Part shown: positions 36,205 through 45,711 of the stretch, in pieces | Numbering within the stretch: position 1 is the stretch's first letter | Layout: the number at the start of each line of letters is the position of its first letter | Assembly (NCBI GenBank): GCA_938014335.1 | Contig: CALLRP010000003.1 | Coordinates: 1-64,000 of the forward strand | Reading direction: 5' to 3' | DNA length: 64,000 nt | Source of the DNA: an uncultured bacterium | Lineage (GTDB): Bacteria > Hydrogenedentota > Hydrogenedentia > Hydrogenedentales > Hydrogenedentaceae | Translations under genes and position numbers: made by a program | Notes under the pieces: model-generated | The model's database searches: none | Told to the model about the DNA's origin: nothing | What the model saw: only the letters and a program-made list of their open reading frames with translations

Positions 36205-39200
36205 TCAGGTTCTTTGTTTTTTCTTTCGGTAAAAAATTATACTTATGCCTGTGAAGATAATAAAGATATGCAATAGTAGCGGGTAAAAAATAGCTAATTT
36301 ACTGAGCCAAACAATAGGTGTTAACAAACAACGGGTCAAAAATGCAACAAACGGATGGTGTGCAATCCAATCGGCTACCGGAGGACTTATATTGTAATAT
36401 AGGTCTACAAATGCAGTGCCGATAGCATTGGTCAATAAGTATTGGTCGCGGAATTGTCGAAGTATATCAATTTCTTCTGCCATAGGTGTGCCGTAAGCGG
36501 CAGTAGCAATGAAACAGGGTCCCCCTCCCCCACTGCTTCCTCCCGCAACAAAACCTAAAGTAGTAAGAATAAAGCCCACAGGAACTAAAATCCAATTATC
36601 CAGCAGGATAGGATTTCGGGAATACATCAATACCTTATCCAGGACAACCGCTGGAACTGTAGGTTGAGAGTTTAGATAGATAAGCACATCTACTACACCT
36701 GTTTTTTCAACTTTTGGTGTCTTGAATGTCAAAAGTCCTTCCGTTTGCCCTGCAATACTTTTCGGTCTTACTACTTTATTAATTCCTTCATCAAGATTTA
36801 AAAGTTCAATACGGTCTACATATCCAAGTCCACCTCGTGGTGCCACGATGTTTACTTCTTCATCACCTGCTGTCTTTACGACCATGATACCCTTGTCACC
36901 CGCAATCCTGACAAGACTTGCCACTTCAAAGGGGAGTAGTGATTGCATTCGGAGCCCGAAACCATTTAAGGAATAAACACGCAGAGTTATTTTTTGTGTG
37001 GAACCTATGCTGTACTCCGTCATTGCCGGATCAATATCACTGGCTAATACCTGTGATTGATAAGCAGTTCGCTGTTTGGGGAGGACTTGCTTATTTACAT
37101 AATCAAACTCTGAATACTGCCCGAAAACGCTTATCCCACCACGGAAATAATTGTAATCTAAACCATTTGTGGGCAATGTAATTTTGATTGTAGGAACATC
37201 GTTGGTTGTCCCATCAAGATTATAGGGATAAATGGTTTGACTAAATAAAGGTCTATTTTGTGCATCTTTTGCCGAAGAGTATATCGCTGTCCCAACTTCT
37301 GGCGGGTCTGTATTGGATATTGTATCTGCTTGATATAAATAATATGCCACTTCGTAAGTATTTAAGATAGGAAAACCATAAATTCCACCGTGAATGAGCG
37401 TATTTCCTAACAAACTTGCCACTGCAGAAGGGGTCGGATTATTTAGTATATTTATAACTCGAATCAGGCCATAGGTTAGATGCCCACTCTCCCCTATCGC
37501 AGGGAATTGTATAGAGCCTTGTGCTGAGCCGTCAATAAAGATAGATATTTTCTCCGCTTTTGACAAATCTGTTACGAATGCAGTGGTATGGATATTAAAA
37601 TTGTCTTTCGAATAATGATAATATCGAAAAGCAGGGATAATAGAATCCCCTGTTTTAATATCCACATCTACATAAGCTGGCATGGTATCAGAATATAAGG
37701 GATAGGGAGGAACGATGAAGTCAAGATAGGTCCCATCTTCGGCAACATTAATTCCTGTAAATGAGGAACCTATTGCTTTACCTGATTTCGCATCTACGAG
37801 TTGTAAAGGCGTATTTTCTTCTAAATTATATCCATTTACTCGCCATACAATTCCACCCAATACCCAGACAACCAGTCGTTCTTTGCCATTAGTGTCTGTT
37901 TCAAAATCGCCCTGGGCAAGTCGAGCAATACCTGAAAATTCAGGCGGTCCCGTCTCAAAAACGGCTGTTACAGAATATTCCTTATCCATCTTGAGTTTTA
38001 AGGGATTATCTGTTGATGTATTACTATTCGGGAGAAGCCACTCTTTGAATTGGTAGCCCGGTATGGGTTCTGCAGTCAGTTCTACTTCTGTCCCGGGAGC
38101 GAAGGTTTCTCCATGAGGATGGGTTACTACGATTCCTGTATTCGGTGGGTCTATAGTGATATTCAGTGTATATTGTCTCCGCAGAATTTTTGCTTTTAAG
38201 TGGAGGTCCTCTTTGACACGAATGATAAGTTCAGGTAACCGTGAGAATAAAATTCCATCTAAGGAATACCAACCATCAAACTGGTCTTCTTCATCAATAT
38301 TTTGAATAGATAAAGTTACGGTATCTCCTTCGAAAAACATACCGTCTCCCGGCAGAGATGGATTTTTTACAGGACTTATTGTTATCTCTGCGTCCTGCGA
38401 TTGGGCATTTGGTCCCCGCACAATTTCTGTAGTAATTTGAAATACATCTACTACTGTAATGGCACCTGGAAAGGTAAAAGATAAACCATCAACAGTTTTA
38501 TCGACAATTTCAAGGTCTGCAGGACCCGGAGTATTAAGCACAGGAGCCGTTACAAACATTTCATTATCATTAGTGCCATTATAAGCGGTTATGGCGATGT
38601 TGACATTGTTTGTTGACCCATCACGAAAGGAAGCAAGATTTCCACCTATTCGCACTTCATACAATTCGGAGGCTTGGGCTATACTTTTTGCAGTAGATAC
38701 GGGGATAATCCCCTGCAATGTGAGGGAAGTCTCCATACCTTTTGGTATTTGATTGGGAGTTATACGTGTGATATTTAGTCCTAAATTGTATATCGCGGTG
38801 ATTCCACATTCCTGAATATCTAAAGACATTCCCTGCTGGCTTGTTGTTGATGTAATTTCATTCCACTTATTTTCTTTTTCTAAATCGTTTATCAATAGAG
38901 TATCCACAATTATCGAGGGGAAAAAGAATGCCTTCATCTTTACCCAATCCGGTTTTGTAATACCTTGTATATTTACCTTTATGGGAGTGGTTTCGGGTAG
39001 AGATAAAATCTGATTTTTGCCTTGCTCATCGGAGTAGAGTAAATAAATACCTAAATATCCCATTTCTTGATTGAGATTGCCCGGTGCTTTATTCGTTGCA
39101 TCGGTCACCCACGAAGACAGGTCTTTTGCCTCTGAGTTTTCGGTTATTACATCTATCTGTGCGGAAATATCATTTGAAACAACAGCAACTAAATAGGCAG

Positions 39201-40011
39201 AATGGGTCTGTGGGGGAACAAGTCTATCTGTCTTTAACTTACCGAGGGTGGGCGTTTCTATTTCAACCTTCTCCAGAGGTATCACTTTTGTTGTATCACC
39301 GGTGACATTTATATTCTGGATATATACATTTCTTAAAGCATTATTAATCCATTGGTTTGCAATCCAAAGTTGTCCCGAAAGCACTGTGCTTCCCATATTA
39401 TCAGGCAATCCATTATTATCCATATCTACGGAAGAGGATACTTCATCAAGTTGTATCTGTATAGTTTGCGAAGACACATCTGAATAAGTAAAAACGATGA
39501 TAGGTTCCGTCTGAATGTTCTGGGCATTTAACATCCCATATATGGATAATTCTTGTGAAGAAACAGTCCCTGTTACATAATGGTGAAGGTTAACACTACT
39601 CCTCCCGGGAATGAGAACTGTATCGGAAAAAGCGGTTCCTATCCATTGATTGTTATTGAAACAAATATCACTCTCATTACAGGCAACGAAGGTAATCGTT
39701 TCGGTTGTATTTCCGGGATAATCAGCGCTAATAGGGACATAGACATTCAGTTGAGATAAATTGTAACTATCTGCCAAAACTTTAATCGCTTTTCCATTCA
39801 AAGGCGAAAAAAGGGTCAAGTTGTCGATATTAAAATTTTGTTTCGCATGAATGGCAATATCGAGTAGTTTTAACATGTTCATAGGGGCGGAAATAGGCTT
39901 ATCTGCATAGACTTTTTTGGGAATAATCCCTAACAATAGGGTTTCTATCATTGCCAAAACAAGAAATATTAAAAGAAACTTATTGATAAGGGTAAATTTT
40001 TTAATAAACAT
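36205..40011 (-). CDS. Large surface protein with IPT, InlB-type repeat and CFI-box C-terminal anchor
   Basis: This 1268-residue exported protein has an N-terminal signal (residues 1-36). About residues 417-520 resemble an IPT/TIG Ig-like domain (ITRITPNQIPKGMETSLTL). Residues 612-690 form a divergent InlB B-repeat (YTLNITIDPPNTG, then GYQFKEWL). The region 820-1130 looks all-beta. After a glycine-rich linker, the C-terminus (from about residue 1165) starts with CFIATAAYGTPMAEEI, continues with an FRDQYLLTN block, and ends in a membrane helix and basic tail. That is the CFI-box C-terminal domain, probably an anchoring or sorting signal. No catalytic motif is visible. Confidence 0.7.
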   Translation of the reverse strand: MFIKKFTLINKFLLIFLVLAMIETLLLGIIPKKVYADKPISAPMNMLKLLDIAIHAKQNFNIDNLTLFSPLNGKAIKVLADSYNLSQLNVYVPISADYPGNTTETITFVACNESDICFNNNQWIGTAFSDTVLIPGRSSVNLHHYVTGTVSSQELSIYGMLNAQNIQTEPIIVFTYSDVSSQTIQIQLDEVSSSVDMDNNGLPDNMGSTVLSGQLWIANQWINNALRNVYIQNINVTGDTTKVIPLEKVEIETPTLGKLKTDRLVPPQTHSAYLVAVVSNDISAQIDVITENSEAKDLSSWVTDATNKAPGNLNQEMGYLGIYLLYSDEQGKNQILSLPETTPIKVNIQGITKPDWVKMKAFFFPSIIVDTLLINDLEKENKWNEITSTTSQQGMSLDIQECGITAIYNLGLNITRITPNQIPKGMETSLTLQGIIPVSTAKSIAQASELYEVRIGGNLASFRDGSTNNVNIAITAYNGTNDNEMFVTAPVLNTPGPADLEIVDKTVDGLSFTFPGAITVVDVFQITTEIVRGPNAQSQDAEITISPVKNPSLPGDGMFFEGDTVTLSIQNIDEEDQFDGWYSLDGILFSRLPELIIRVKEDLHLKAKILRRQYTLNITIDPPNTGIVVTHPHGETFAPGTEVELTAEPIPGYQFKEWLLPNSNTSTDNPLKLKMDKEYSVTAVFETGPPEFSGIARLAQGDFETDTNGKERLVVWVLGGIVWRVNGYNLEENTPLQLVDAKSGKAIGSSFTGINVAEDGTYLDFIVPPYPLYSDTMPAYVDVDIKTGDSIIPAFRYYHYSKDNFNIHTTAFVTDLSKAEKISIFIDGSAQGSIQFPAIGESGHLTYGLIRVINILNNPTPSAVASLLGNTLIHGGIYGFPILNTYEVAYYLYQADTISNTDPPEVGTAIYSSAKDAQNRPLFSQTIYPYNLDGTTNDVPTIKITLPTNGLDYNYFRGGISVFGQYSEFDYVNKQVLPKQRTAYQSQVLASDIDPAMTEYSIGSTQKITLRVYSLNGFGLRMQSLLPFEVASLVRIAGDKGIMVVKTAGDEEVNIVAPRGGLGYVDRIELLNLDEGINKVVRPKSIAGQTEGLLTFKTPKVEKTGVVDVLIYLNSQPTVPAVVLDKVLMYSRNPILLDNWILVPVGFILTTLGFVAGGSSGGGGPCFIATAAYGTPMAEEIDILRQFRDQYLLTNAIGTAFVDLYYNISPPVADWIAHHPFVAFLTRCLLTPIVWLSKLAIFYPLLLHIFIIFTGISIIFYRKKKQRT

Positions 40012-40128
40012 GGCGTATTCCCTGTATTTTTTTCTTCTTAATAGTTATATTTAATAAATGTAAAAAATACTCATTTTGGTTCATAGAATTTATTATACAA
40101 AAGATAAGATAGATATGTATTGTTCGTT

Positions 40129-40146
40129 GTCGGATAAGTCGGACTT
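40129..40146. repeat. Array of two 9-bp units (GTCGGACAA family), copy 6
   Basis: GTCGGATAA and GTCGGACTT are adjacent in the divergent gap between the large surface protein and the sialidase-like gene. It is the only copy that is not downstream of a gene. Confidence 0.55.
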
Positions 40147-40219
40147 GTTCTTTTTGATTTTTCTCTTTTATCTCTATAGAATTAATAAAATTACTTTTTT
40201 GTACAATTCAAGGAGATGA

Positions 40220-41320
40220 ATGATGAAAAAGTATGGATTTGTTTTTTGTTTGCTTTGGCTCATAATGCAAAGGGCTTATCCTTTCCCGGAAGTGGTGTGT
40301 GTTAATCCGGAAATATCTATTCAAAAAGTGTTCGGGACAGAAACGCCCGGTGGAGAATATAAACACCCGGCATCGATAACAGAATTAAATAATGGAGACT
40401 TATACCTTGCATATTACTGTGGGACAGGAGAATACGATGAAGACACAAAAGTATTCGGGGCAAGGCTTCCCAAAGGTACGGATAAATGGCAATCCCCTGT
40501 AGTTATTGCGGATATTCCCTGGCTTGGCGAAGGGAATCCCGTAGTCTGGCAGGGACCTAATGGAATTGTCTGGCTATTTTATGTAGTGCGATATGGTGAG
40601 ACTTGGTGCAGTTCGCGGATACATTACAAAGTATCAAGAGATGGAGCCAATACATGGTCGGATTCTGCAGTGCTTGCGTTTGAACCCGGTATGATGGTGC
40701 GTTCCCAACCTCTCTTATTGCACAATGATACATTTATATTACCTGCATATCATGAAAAAGGAGACAATACAGAATTTACAGCGCCGGATACAAGTTCCAT
40801 TTTCTTCATTCATGATTTAAAAACTCGCAAGTGGACACAAAGCAATCATGTCCATTCGCGTATCGGTAATTTACAGCCTTCTGTTGTTGCGTTAAGCGAT
40901 ATGCATCTTCTCGCTTACTGCCGGCGAGGGGGCGGGTATGAACCAATTCCAGATGGTTTTATTGTCAAGACGGAATCGTTCGATGGTGGAAAAACATGGA
41001 CGGATGGGGTAGATACCGAGTTTGTTAATCCTAATGCAGCAATAGATCTTATTAAATTAAATAATGGACATCTATTATTATTTTTCAATGATAATCCCGG
41101 TGATAGGAATCCTCTTACGGTAACTATTTCAATGGATGAAGGAAGAACATGGAAAATAAAGAGAGACCTGGTGCGAGGGAAGGATTCCTATGCCTACCCG
41201 TATGCGATACAATTAAAAGATGGCAGAATCGCTCTAATTTTTACTTCACATGAGCGGACACAAATTAATCTGGCCATTTTTACCGAAGACCAACTTATTA
41301 ACTGGAAAGAATCAAAATAA
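40220..41320 (+). CDS. Secreted sialidase/BNR-repeat glycosidase-like protein
   Basis: This exported 366-residue protein has a signal peptide ending near QRAYPFPE. It has three Asp-boxes of the S-x-D-x-G-x-T-W type: SRDGANTW, SFDGGKTW and a variant SMDEGRTW. Those mark the six-bladed sialidase propeller. The family includes exo-sialidases and other enzymes acting on acidic sugars. The N-terminal FRIP arginine motif of true sialidases is not evident, so the activity is uncertain. Two adjacent ATG codons (40220 and 40223) are possible; the second is better spaced from AGGAG. It is first in a four-gene operon. Confidence 0.75.
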   Translation: MMKKYGFVFCLLWLIMQRAYPFPEVVCVNPEISIQKVFGTETPGGEYKHPASITELNNGDLYLAYYCGTGEYDEDTKVFGARLPKGTDKWQSPVVIADIPWLGEGNPVVWQGPNGIVWLFYVVRYGETWCSSRIHYKVSRDGANTWSDSAVLAFEPGMMVRSQPLLLHNDTFILPAYHEKGDNTEFTAPDTSSIFFIHDLKTRKWTQSNHVHSRIGNLQPSVVALSDMHLLAYCRRGGGYEPIPDGFIVKTESFDGGKTWTDGVDTEFVNPNAAIDLIKLNNGHLLLFFNDNPGDRNPLTVTISMDEGRTWKIKRDLVRGKDSYAYPYAIQLKDGRIALIFTSHERTQINLAIFTEDQLINWKESK

Positions 41321-41338
41321 TACATTAAGGAATGGATT

Positions 41339-43633
41339 ATGATTACGACAACTTTAGTTTCATTACATTTTATCCTTTTCCACGCGGTTCTCTGGGTTAA
41401 TGCTTATGAGTGGGGAGAAATAAAAGTCCCCGAGGATGGAAATTATACCGTCTGGGTCTGGACGGAGAAAGGGAAAATAGGTGAAATAACTATTGATAAA
41501 CAAACAGTCCCTTATTCTGCACCTGAAAAAGATAAAAATAAAAACGACATGACGGACCATGTCTGGTTGAATTTAAAAACATTGTCTCTGAATAGTAGTA
41601 AATCTATACAAATTCAAGGAGATATCCATATTGCCTGTATTGTGCTATCTAATCAATCCGATTACAACCCTGAGACATGGTGCAAATATGCACGCGTTTC
41701 CCAGGAACCGGAACGAGTAACTGACGCAAGGGTAGATATACTACGTAATACAAATACGATTTTTTCGATGCAGAATTTTGAAAGTTTACAAGAGTGGGAG
41801 GCATTTGCAGAAGACCTCCGCAAGACCCTATCTATTGCATGTGGATTATTTCCTGACCGCGAAAAATGCCCACTGAATACAAAAATATTTGATACGTTTC
41901 AGGGAGATGGATTTACAGTAGAAAAAGTTTATTTTGAATCTGTCCCGGGATTTTATGTTACAGGCAATCTGTATCGGCCTGTAAAAGAAGGTAAGTATCC
42001 TGCGGTGTTATGTCCCCATGGACATTGGAAGGAAGGAAGATTAGAAAATAGTGAGACAAGTTCCGTGCCGGGGCGGTGTATTACTATGGCACGCATGGGT
42101 TTTGTTGTATTCAGTTATGATATGGTAGGGTATAACGACTCCCAACAACTTCCACATAATTGGGGCACTAATTTACTCAAATTGTGGGGCATTCATCCGT
42201 GTGCTGTGCAGTTATGGAATAGCATACGGGCACTGGACTTTTTGCAAACTCTGCCCGATGTAAAAGTAGAACAAATTGCCTGTACAGGTGCCTCCGGTGG
42301 AGGGACACAAACATTCTTACTATCTGCGGTTGACCCACGAGTAAAAGTTTCCGCACCTGTGAATATGATTTCCTGTTCCATGCAGGGAGGGTGTATATGC
42401 GAAAATGCCCCCCTTATTCGCAGGAATGCTTCCAATATGGAAATAGGGGCTTTAATGGCTCCGCGTCCCATGATACTCGTCTCCGCCACTGGCGATTGGA
42501 CATGGGCAACACCCCGTATCGAATACCCTGCCATACGAAGCATATATGAATTATATGGCAAAGAGGATAATGTAAGAAGTCACCAATTTGATGCAGGACA
42601 TAATTATAATAAAGGCAGTCGTGAAGCAGTTTATCGATTTTTCGGAGAACAGTTTTTCCCTCATCAGGATTGGATGAAATTTTCTGAACCCCATTTCGAA
42701 GTCCCGTCCAAACAATCTCTTCGTGTTTTTACGGATGAACAAGTTGAAGAATTGAAAAAGGTAAGTTATGAAGAAAGGTTGAACCAATTTGTGCAAGAGA
42801 AAAAGCAGTTGAGGGATAAATATGTTGGAATAAAAACAGAGCAGATAAAAGAATTTCGAGAAAAAGATAGACTTTCCCTTGCTATTGTAACAGGGGCAGA
42901 AGTGCCACATGTCAATGATATTACTGGGACCTGTGTTTCTACAAGCAAGGAGTCTACTTTTGTTTTAGAACGGTGGATTATTTCACGAACAAAAGTTCAC
43001 GACCAGATACCTTTATTGCTGTATAGGTCTAATAAACCTGAAACACAGAAGGTGGTTTTATTAACACACCCCGAAGGGAAGGGATATTTTATTGCTCCCG
43101 ATGGGTCGCTTCATCCGGCACTACAAACCCTCATGCAAAAAGGGTATGCAGTTGCTTTGATAGACCTATTTCTTACAGGCGAACATTTATCACCTAAAGA
43201 AAAAATTAAACGGAAAGAGACATCCCATTTTCTTGACACCTTTTTAAATACACGACCTGCAGAACAGGTGCAGGATATTATTACCTCATTAGTATGGCTG
43301 GGTTCGCGGAGAGATTTGCAATCCCCTATTACATCAATTGGTATGGGCAACTCGGGTATTTTGTTATTATTTGCCGGTGCTATTTGCAACAAGGCAAATC
43401 CTATCTTTGCAGACCTGAATGAACTTGACCTGAACGATGATAATATATGGGAACAGCATTTTTATATTCCTTGTATTCGGAGTATTGGTGATATTCAAAA
43501 TGCCTTGTGGTGGATTGTTCCCGAACGGAGTTGTTTTGTCTTTAATTCTCATCCGAATCTATCTTTCTATGCACCTGTAACTATTCAAAACCAGGTCAAA
43601 AATTTAAATGACCTTGTAGCACTGATACATTAG
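41339..43633 (+). CDS. Secreted alpha/beta-hydrolase with a second, degenerate hydrolase half
   Basis: This 764-residue exported protein has a signal peptide ending near VNAYEW. After a short N-terminal beta domain, residues about 190-440 form an alpha/beta-hydrolase related to acetyl-xylan esterases: a PHGHWKEGR oxyanion segment, the nucleophile elbow GASGGG, and a late DAGHNYN histidine. Residues about 560-760 look like a second hydrolase fold, with TITSIGMGNSG-type spacing where the nucleophile elbow should be but no serine in the G-x-S-x-G place. It may have arisen by duplication followed by loss of catalysis. It follows the sialidase-like gene by 18 bases. Confidence 0.7.
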   Translation: MITTTLVSLHFILFHAVLWVNAYEWGEIKVPEDGNYTVWVWTEKGKIGEITIDKQTVPYSAPEKDKNKNDMTDHVWLNLKTLSLNSSKSIQIQGDIHIACIVLSNQSDYNPETWCKYARVSQEPERVTDARVDILRNTNTIFSMQNFESLQEWEAFAEDLRKTLSIACGLFPDREKCPLNTKIFDTFQGDGFTVEKVYFESVPGFYVTGNLYRPVKEGKYPAVLCPHGHWKEGRLENSETSSVPGRCITMARMGFVVFSYDMVGYNDSQQLPHNWGTNLLKLWGIHPCAVQLWNSIRALDFLQTLPDVKVEQIACTGASGGGTQTFLLSAVDPRVKVSAPVNMISCSMQGGCICENAPLIRRNASNMEIGALMAPRPMILVSATGDWTWATPRIEYPAIRSIYELYGKEDNVRSHQFDAGHNYNKGSREAVYRFFGEQFFPHQDWMKFSEPHFEVPSKQSLRVFTDEQVEELKKVSYEERLNQFVQEKKQLRDKYVGIKTEQIKEFREKDRLSLAIVTGAEVPHVNDITGTCVSTSKESTFVLERWIISRTKVHDQIPLLLYRSNKPETQKVVLLTHPEGKGYFIAPDGSLHPALQTLMQKGYAVALIDLFLTGEHLSPKEKIKRKETSHFLDTFLNTRPAEQVQDIITSLVWLGSRRDLQSPITSIGMGNSGILLLFAGAICNKANPIFADLNELDLNDDNIWEQHFYIPCIRSIGDIQNALWWIVPERSCFVFNSHPNLSFYAPVTIQNQVKNLNDLVALIH

Positions 43634-43650
43634 GAAAAGAGAATATTAAG

Positions 43651-44475
43651 ATGGATACTACACCATTAAAAATTATTCATATCACAGACCTTCACTTCTT
43701 TGAATTTCCCAAAAATATTCTAAAATTGTTTAATAAACGGATATTGGGCTGTTTAAATTGGGAATGGAACCGAAAAAAATGGTTTGATTTCAGCACTGCG
43801 AAACGATTTTTAAATCAACTGGAACAATACAAAAATACGGTGGTACTTGTATCGGGAGATTTAACAGTAACTGCTTTAGAAGAAGAATTTCTTCTTGCAA
43901 AAAAATTTATAGATGATATTCGCAAGAGAAGTTTTCCCCTATATGTTATCCCAGGAAATCATGATTACTACACCTTTGAAGCCATCCGCAAGAAAAGATA
44001 TGAAACTTTCCTTTCAGAATATCTTTTGTCAGAAAAGTATCCTACAGTTATTTCTCTATACGATGGTACGCCTCTTATCCTTATCCATACTGTCAAGCCT
44101 AATTTCCTTTCCTCGCGGGGTGTTATAGATAAAGACCAATTGCATCGCCTCAGAGAGATAATCCCATCGCTTGACAAACCTGCAGTCGTATGTGGACACT
44201 ATCCTGTTTTGCATCATACAAAAGAATATCATTCTTCTTATTCTCGCCAATTAAAAAATGCCCATCTTCTCCGCGAAGTATTAGTGCAAACAAAAGTTCC
44301 TATTCTCTACATTGCAGGGCATGTGCATCATTATAGTTTAAGTAAAGATGAAACGAATCCACTCATTACTTACTTATGTTCCCCACCGTTATTTTACTCT
44401 AAAGTAAGAAACGGTGGTTTTTGTGAAATAACACTGGAAAACGGGAATTTCAACATTAAACTCAATTCAGTATAA
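43651..44475 (+). CDS. Calcineurin-like metallophosphoesterase
   Basis: This is a cytoplasmic binuclear metal phosphoesterase of 274 residues with no signal peptide. All five motifs are visible: D-x-H in TDLHFFEF, GD in VSGDLTV, GNHD in IPGNHDYY, the histidine in CGHYPVLHH, and the G-H-x-H of AGHVHHYS. The family acts on phosphomonoesters, phosphodiesters or cyclic nucleotides, and nothing here fixes the substrate. It is the only protein of its operon without an export signal, 18 bases behind the esterase gene. Confidence 0.9.
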   Translation: MDTTPLKIIHITDLHFFEFPKNILKLFNKRILGCLNWEWNRKKWFDFSTAKRFLNQLEQYKNTVVLVSGDLTVTALEEEFLLAKKFIDDIRKRSFPLYVIPGNHDYYTFEAIRKKRYETFLSEYLLSEKYPTVISLYDGTPLILIHTVKPNFLSSRGVIDKDQLHRLREIIPSLDKPAVVCGHYPVLHHTKEYHSSYSRQLKNAHLLREVLVQTKVPILYIAGHVHHYSLSKDETNPLITYLCSPPLFYSKVRNGGFCEITLENGNFNIKLNSV

Positions 44476-44486
44476 GGGTTAAACTC

Positions 44487-45680
44487 ATGAAAAGGTTTAC
44501 TCGTCGTAATTTCTTCAGGATAGCAACTTTAGGAGTTCCCAGTCTGGGTCTATGGGGCAATTCGCAAATCCCCCCATTCACGATGTCGTCAAATCGCATC
44601 CCTGTGATTGACATCACAGATTTATATCATCCTCCACAGGATTTTGGGGATACCGTAGATTTAATTCTACCGTATGCAGTTCCGGAGATTGACCTCTTAG
44701 GTGTGTTATTCGATGTTAGCCAGAGGTACCGCAAGAAATACATAGGGGAGGGTGAACAAGGATGGTACAATGACCCAACGGGAGGAAGAGAGCCTGGCGT
44801 TATTCCGGTGTGGCAGTTGAATTATCTGTTTGACCGTGCGGTGCCTTGTGCTCCATGTCCTTTTGTTCCTATGGCAAGGAAAACCGACCCACAAACAAAT
44901 CGAGGCGTATTTGAAAATCAAGGGATACAACTCTTTAAGATTTTATTAGAACAATCTACACAACCTGTAGAAGTAGTTTCTTTCGGTTCTGCAAGGGCTA
45001 TTGCGGTCGCGATGAATCAATTCCCAGATTTGCTTCGCAAAAAAGTGAAACGGATACATTTATGTGCGGGTTCTTATCCTCCGGGGCAAATGTTAGAATG
45101 GAATGTAAAATTAGACCCCGAAGCGTTTATTCGCGTTATCTCCGATGATGTCCCAATATATATTTATCCCTGTGCCAGTGAGGGGAATGCATTTGCTATG
45201 GGCAACTATAATACTTTTTGGCTTATGCCCAATTTAGAGTTTATGAAAGAAATGGACCCGCTATTATTGCGATTCCTTGTATATGCTCACAGTCGTTCCA
45301 ATCGGATAGATTTTTTACAAGTATTAGAGGAGGAGCCATTGGAAGCAGACAAAAATGCCTTATTCCAGCGGGCACATAATGTTTGGGAAACAGATGTGTG
45401 GTTAGAGGTGACCAAGCGTATCCTGGTCCAACGAGCGGACGGAAGTTACCAGATTATTCTGCCTACAGAAAGAAAAGCCAGCGACCGCCTGGTTTCAGGA
45501 AATTTTATACCCATTAAATTTAAACCCTTTCCTGATGGCAATTTTGAAATAGACCAAACCTCCGATGACACGCCTCATCGCATTTTCTACCGCCCTAATC
45601 CCGAAGAGCATCAACAGGCCCTCCGTCAGGCTTTACCGCAGTTATACAAGTCATTCAGAACTCGTCCTGTGAGTATTTGA
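44487..45680 (+). CDS. Tat-exported nucleoside hydrolase-like protein
   Basis: This 397-residue protein has a twin-arginine signal (FTRRNFFRIA). The body follows the nucleoside hydrolase fold: an IPVIDITDLYHPP segment at the place of the calcium-binding D-x-D-x4-D-D cluster, then PEIDLLGVLFD (as in PEI-E-L-L-G-V), and PVEVVSFGSARAIAVAMNQFPDL (as in the GPLTN helix). The aspartate cluster is incomplete, so calcium-dependent N-ribosidase activity is doubtful. It may hydrolyse or bind another glycoside. It is the last gene of the four-gene operon and is convergent with the transglutaminase-like gene. Confidence 0.6.
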   Translation: MKRFTRRNFFRIATLGVPSLGLWGNSQIPPFTMSSNRIPVIDITDLYHPPQDFGDTVDLILPYAVPEIDLLGVLFDVSQRYRKKYIGEGEQGWYNDPTGGREPGVIPVWQLNYLFDRAVPCAPCPFVPMARKTDPQTNRGVFENQGIQLFKILLEQSTQPVEVVSFGSARAIAVAMNQFPDLLRKKVKRIHLCAGSYPPGQMLEWNVKLDPEAFIRVISDDVPIYIYPCASEGNAFAMGNYNTFWLMPNLEFMKEMDPLLLRFLVYAHSRSNRIDFLQVLEEEPLEADKNALFQRAHNVWETDVWLEVTKRILVQRADGSYQIILPTERKASDRLVSGNFIPIKFKPFPDGNFEIDQTSDDTPHRIFYRPNPEEHQQALRQALPQLYKSFRTRPVSI

Positions 45681-45711
45681 TGAAGATATAAAGCACATTG
45701 AAGCGGATTAT

